A stretch of 7,114 nucleotides of DNA. Origin: Acidobacteriota bacterium (GTDB lineage: Bacteria; Acidobacteriota; UBA6911; RPQK01; JADFOI01). The notes beneath the pieces are model-generated. The model worked only from the letters and a program-made list of their open reading frames with translations. It was not told where the DNA came from and did no database searches. The translations under genes and the position numbers were made by a program. How positions within the stretch are numbered: the first letter of the stretch is position 1; every line of letters starts with the position of its first letter. Positions 5,219-7,114 of the stretch are shown piece by piece. The stretch is from assembly GCA_022545645.1 (NCBI GenBank), contig JACZQQ010000136.1, forward strand, positions 1 to 7,114. The letters run 5' to 3'.

Positions 5219-7114
5219 ATGGCGGTACCGTCAACCCATACGATGGATTTCTTTGAGCGTCAGGACCAGGCCCGCCGAAGTACCCGGCGCTTGATCGCTT
5301 ACTTCATGCTGGCGGTGATCCTGATCATCCTTTCCATCTACATCGCTGGCATCACCATCTTTTTCGGCTTCAACGTCAATGCCGACCCGGAGCTTCCCTT
5401 TCAATGGTGGAACCCCGATCTGTTCCTGTGGATCACGGGGGCAACCCTGTGTGTGGTGGTGATCGGGAGCCTTTACAAGATCTTCGCCCTCTCAAAGGGC
5501 GGAGAGGTGGTGGCCCGCTGGCTGGGAGGTCGACTCATCGATTCCAGCACCTCCGACCCTCAGGAACGCCGTCTTCTCAATGTGGTGGAAGAGATGGCTA
5601 TTGCCTCCGGAACACCCGTTCCCTCGGTCTTCCTCCTGGAAGAGGAAAAGAGTATTAACGCCTTCGCCGCCGGTTTCACTCCGGCCGACGCCGTCATCGG
5701 GGTGACCCGAGGAACCCTGCAGATCCTGTCGCGCGACGAACTGCAGGGAGTGATTGCCCATGAGTTCTCTCACATCCTCAACGGCGACATGCGCCTGAAC
5801 ATTCGGCTGATCGGCGTCTTGAACGGCATCCTGGTGATCGCCATGATTGGGTATGTGATCCTGAGAGGCACCCGAACTTCCAGCAGTAGAAAGAATGGAG
5901 GCGGTGCTGCTGCCATTCTGGCCTTCGGGGCGGCGCTTCTTGTCATCGGTTACGTGGGGGTCTTTTTCGGCAAGCTCATCAAGAGCGCCGTGTCCCGGCA
6001 GCGAGAATTTCTGGCCGACGCTTCGGCCGTCCAGTTCACGCGAGATCCAGACGGTATCGCCGGAGCACTCAAGAAGATTGGCGGGCTGGCTCACGGCTCA
6101 CGCATACAAAACCCAAAGGCTGAGGAAATGAGCCACCTCTTCTTCTCCGATGGAAAGCATGGAAAAGCATCTCCTTTCCTTTCCATGAGAAATCGCAAAC
6201 CCCCTGTCCAGACCCATAGTGCCTTCAGCTTCATGGCCACTCATCCCCCGCTGGAGATGCGCATCCAACGCATCGATCCTTCATTTGACGGAACATTTCC
6301 CGCGGTTCACTTTCCTTCCAAAAAGGCACTTGAAACCCGCGACCCAAAGGAGCTGGCTGCCTCCGCGGCGCAGACCGCCGCCAAATCAGCCGCATCCGCT
6401 CCATCCGGGGGAGCTCCAGCCGTCCCCCTCATTCCCATGATTCCGCAACAGATGACCCAGCTCTTCGGCAAGCTGACGGAGGCCCATCTGGCCTATGCCA
6501 CCCTTCTCCTTGCGGGGCTGCCCTCCAGGTTGACCGCTCGGGTCCGTGAGCCGGCCTCGGCCCGGATCATCATTTTCGCCCTACTCCTGAGCCACGACTC
6601 TAAAACCCGCCGGGCCCAGTTTCAGCTGCTCAATGAGTCGAAGGATCCGCTGGTGTCTTCTGAGGCGACCCTGGAGGCCTCGACGCTGATTGACCGCTGC
6701 CCGCCCGAAGCACGCCTTCCCCTGGTCGATTTAGCCTTACCGGCCTTGCGGACTCTCTCCCTTTCCCAGTACCAGGACTTTACCGGACTGGTCGAAGAGT
6801 TGATGAAGGCCGATCAGAAGATCGACCTGTTTGAGTTTACTCTGCAGCACATCTTGCGCCGCCATCTCGATCCCCACTTCAACCAGACCCGGCCTCCAGC
6901 TGCCCGGTATGGGTCCCTGACACCTCTGACCCACGAGATTTCTCTGTTGCTGTCCAGACTGGCCCGTGCCGGACAGGACAGTGAGGAACAAGCCCAGCAA
7001 GCTTTTGCCCAGGGAGTCAAGGAGTTAAGTGGGAGCCGGCTGAAACTCTCCTGGCTCGAGCAGGAGGACGGCTTCGAAGCACTGAGCAAGGCTCTGGACC
7101 GCCTCAATCGAGTG
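5219..7114 (+). CDS. HtpX-like M48 membrane metallopeptidase with long C-terminal extension (3' end outside window)
   Basis: The frame stays open for 632 codons to the window edge without a stop. Residues 25-51 and 67-90 form two membrane segments. LSRDELQGVIAHEFSHILNGD contains the zinc motif HEFSH at 181-185. Two more hydrophobic stretches lie at 197-215 and 229-253. SRQREFLADASAVQ supplies the third ligand Glu263, and ATHPPLEMRIQRI near 340-352 is the HtpX-type end motif. So a full zinc-protease core with all ligands is present, likely cleaving misfolded or regulatory membrane proteins with the active site on the cytoplasmic side. HtpX normally ends near 290 residues. Here an Ala/Pro/Ser-rich linker (about 376-405) leads to at least 225 further residues, mostly helical and soluble. 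The segment ADQKIDLFEFTLQHIL at 531-546 loosely recalls the acidic D-x-x-I-x-x-x-E pattern of TerB-like domains. Met9 is an alternative start. It is probably cotranscribed with lemA. Confidence 0.92.
   Translation, partial: MAVPSTHTMDFFERQDQARRSTRRLIAYFMLAVILIILSIYIAGITIFFGFNVNADPELPFQWWNPDLFLWITGATLCVVVIGSLYKIFALSKGGEVVARWLGGRLIDSSTSDPQERRLLNVVEEMAIASGTPVPSVFLLEEEKSINAFAAGFTPADAVIGVTRGTLQILSRDELQGVIAHEFSHILNGDMRLNIRLIGVLNGILVIAMIGYVILRGTRTSSSRKNGGGAAAILAFGAALLVIGYVGVFFGKLIKSAVSRQREFLADASAVQFTRDPDGIAGALKKIGGLAHGSRIQNPKAEEMSHLFFSDGKHGKASPFLSMRNRKPPVQTHSAFSFMATHPPLEMRIQRIDPSFDGTFPAVHFPSKKALETRDPKELAASAAQTAAKSAASAPSGGAPAVPLIPMIPQQMTQLFGKLTEAHLAYATLLLAGLPSRLTARVREPASARIIIFALLLSHDSKTRRAQFQLLNESKDPLVSSEATLEASTLIDRCPPEARLPLVDLALPALRTLSLSQYQDFTGLVEELMKADQKIDLFEFTLQHILRRHLDPHFNQTRPPAARYGSLTPLTHEISLLLSRLARAGQDSEEQAQQAFAQGVKELSGSRLKLSWLEQEDGFEALSKALDRLNRV

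Noticed and set aside
5492..6094. A 200-codon open frame on the - strand inside the M48 gene
   Set aside because: It is opposite the HEFSH and REFLADA coding region, and its product shows no motif. The + strand frame explains the sequence.

Overview
The window is densely coding bacterial chromosome with conserved core genes and no mobile-element, CRISPR or RNA-gene signature. Third codon positions lean to G/C and genes are tightly packed. ATG starts, Shine-Dalgarno sites on some genes only, and bacterial-type LemA and M48 proteins fit a moderately GC-rich, probably Gram-negative bacterium. The sequence alone does not settle the phylum; Acidobacteriota or a similar lineage is only a guess.

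Layout. The left edge holds the 3' part of an NAD-type isocitrate dehydrogenase (1-552, +). It converges on a complete dihydrolipoyl dehydrogenase gene (607-2022, -) across a 54-bp gap. From a 90-bp divergent promoter region the rest reads rightward: thymidylate synthase (2113-2907) overlaps dihydrofolate reductase (2904-3410) by 4 bases. Then come two adjoining half-size membrane proteins (3485-4009 and 4009-4503) that are paralogs of each other, lemA (4588-5178), and a large M48 membrane metallopeptidase that runs off the right edge (5219-7114).

How the genes work together. Isocitrate dehydrogenase and E3 both belong to central carbon oxidation (TCA cycle and 2-oxoacid dehydrogenase complexes). 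ThyA uses methylenetetrahydrofolate and releases dihydrofolate, which FolA reduces, so the thyA-folA pair is a closed folate cycle for dTMP synthesis. The two small membrane proteins look like separately encoded halves of an ArsP/DUF318-like permease; they align without gaps and share a PGGPYV motif. LemA and an M48 peptidase are a common bacterial pair at the membrane; here the peptidase has a long uncharacterised C-terminal extension.

The most interesting points are the split permease pair, the extension on the M48 peptidase, an octanucleotide-period repeat found in two separate intergenic gaps, and a thyA promoter candidate placed so that the transcript would start at or next to the start codon. 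I found no obviously new multi-gene system.
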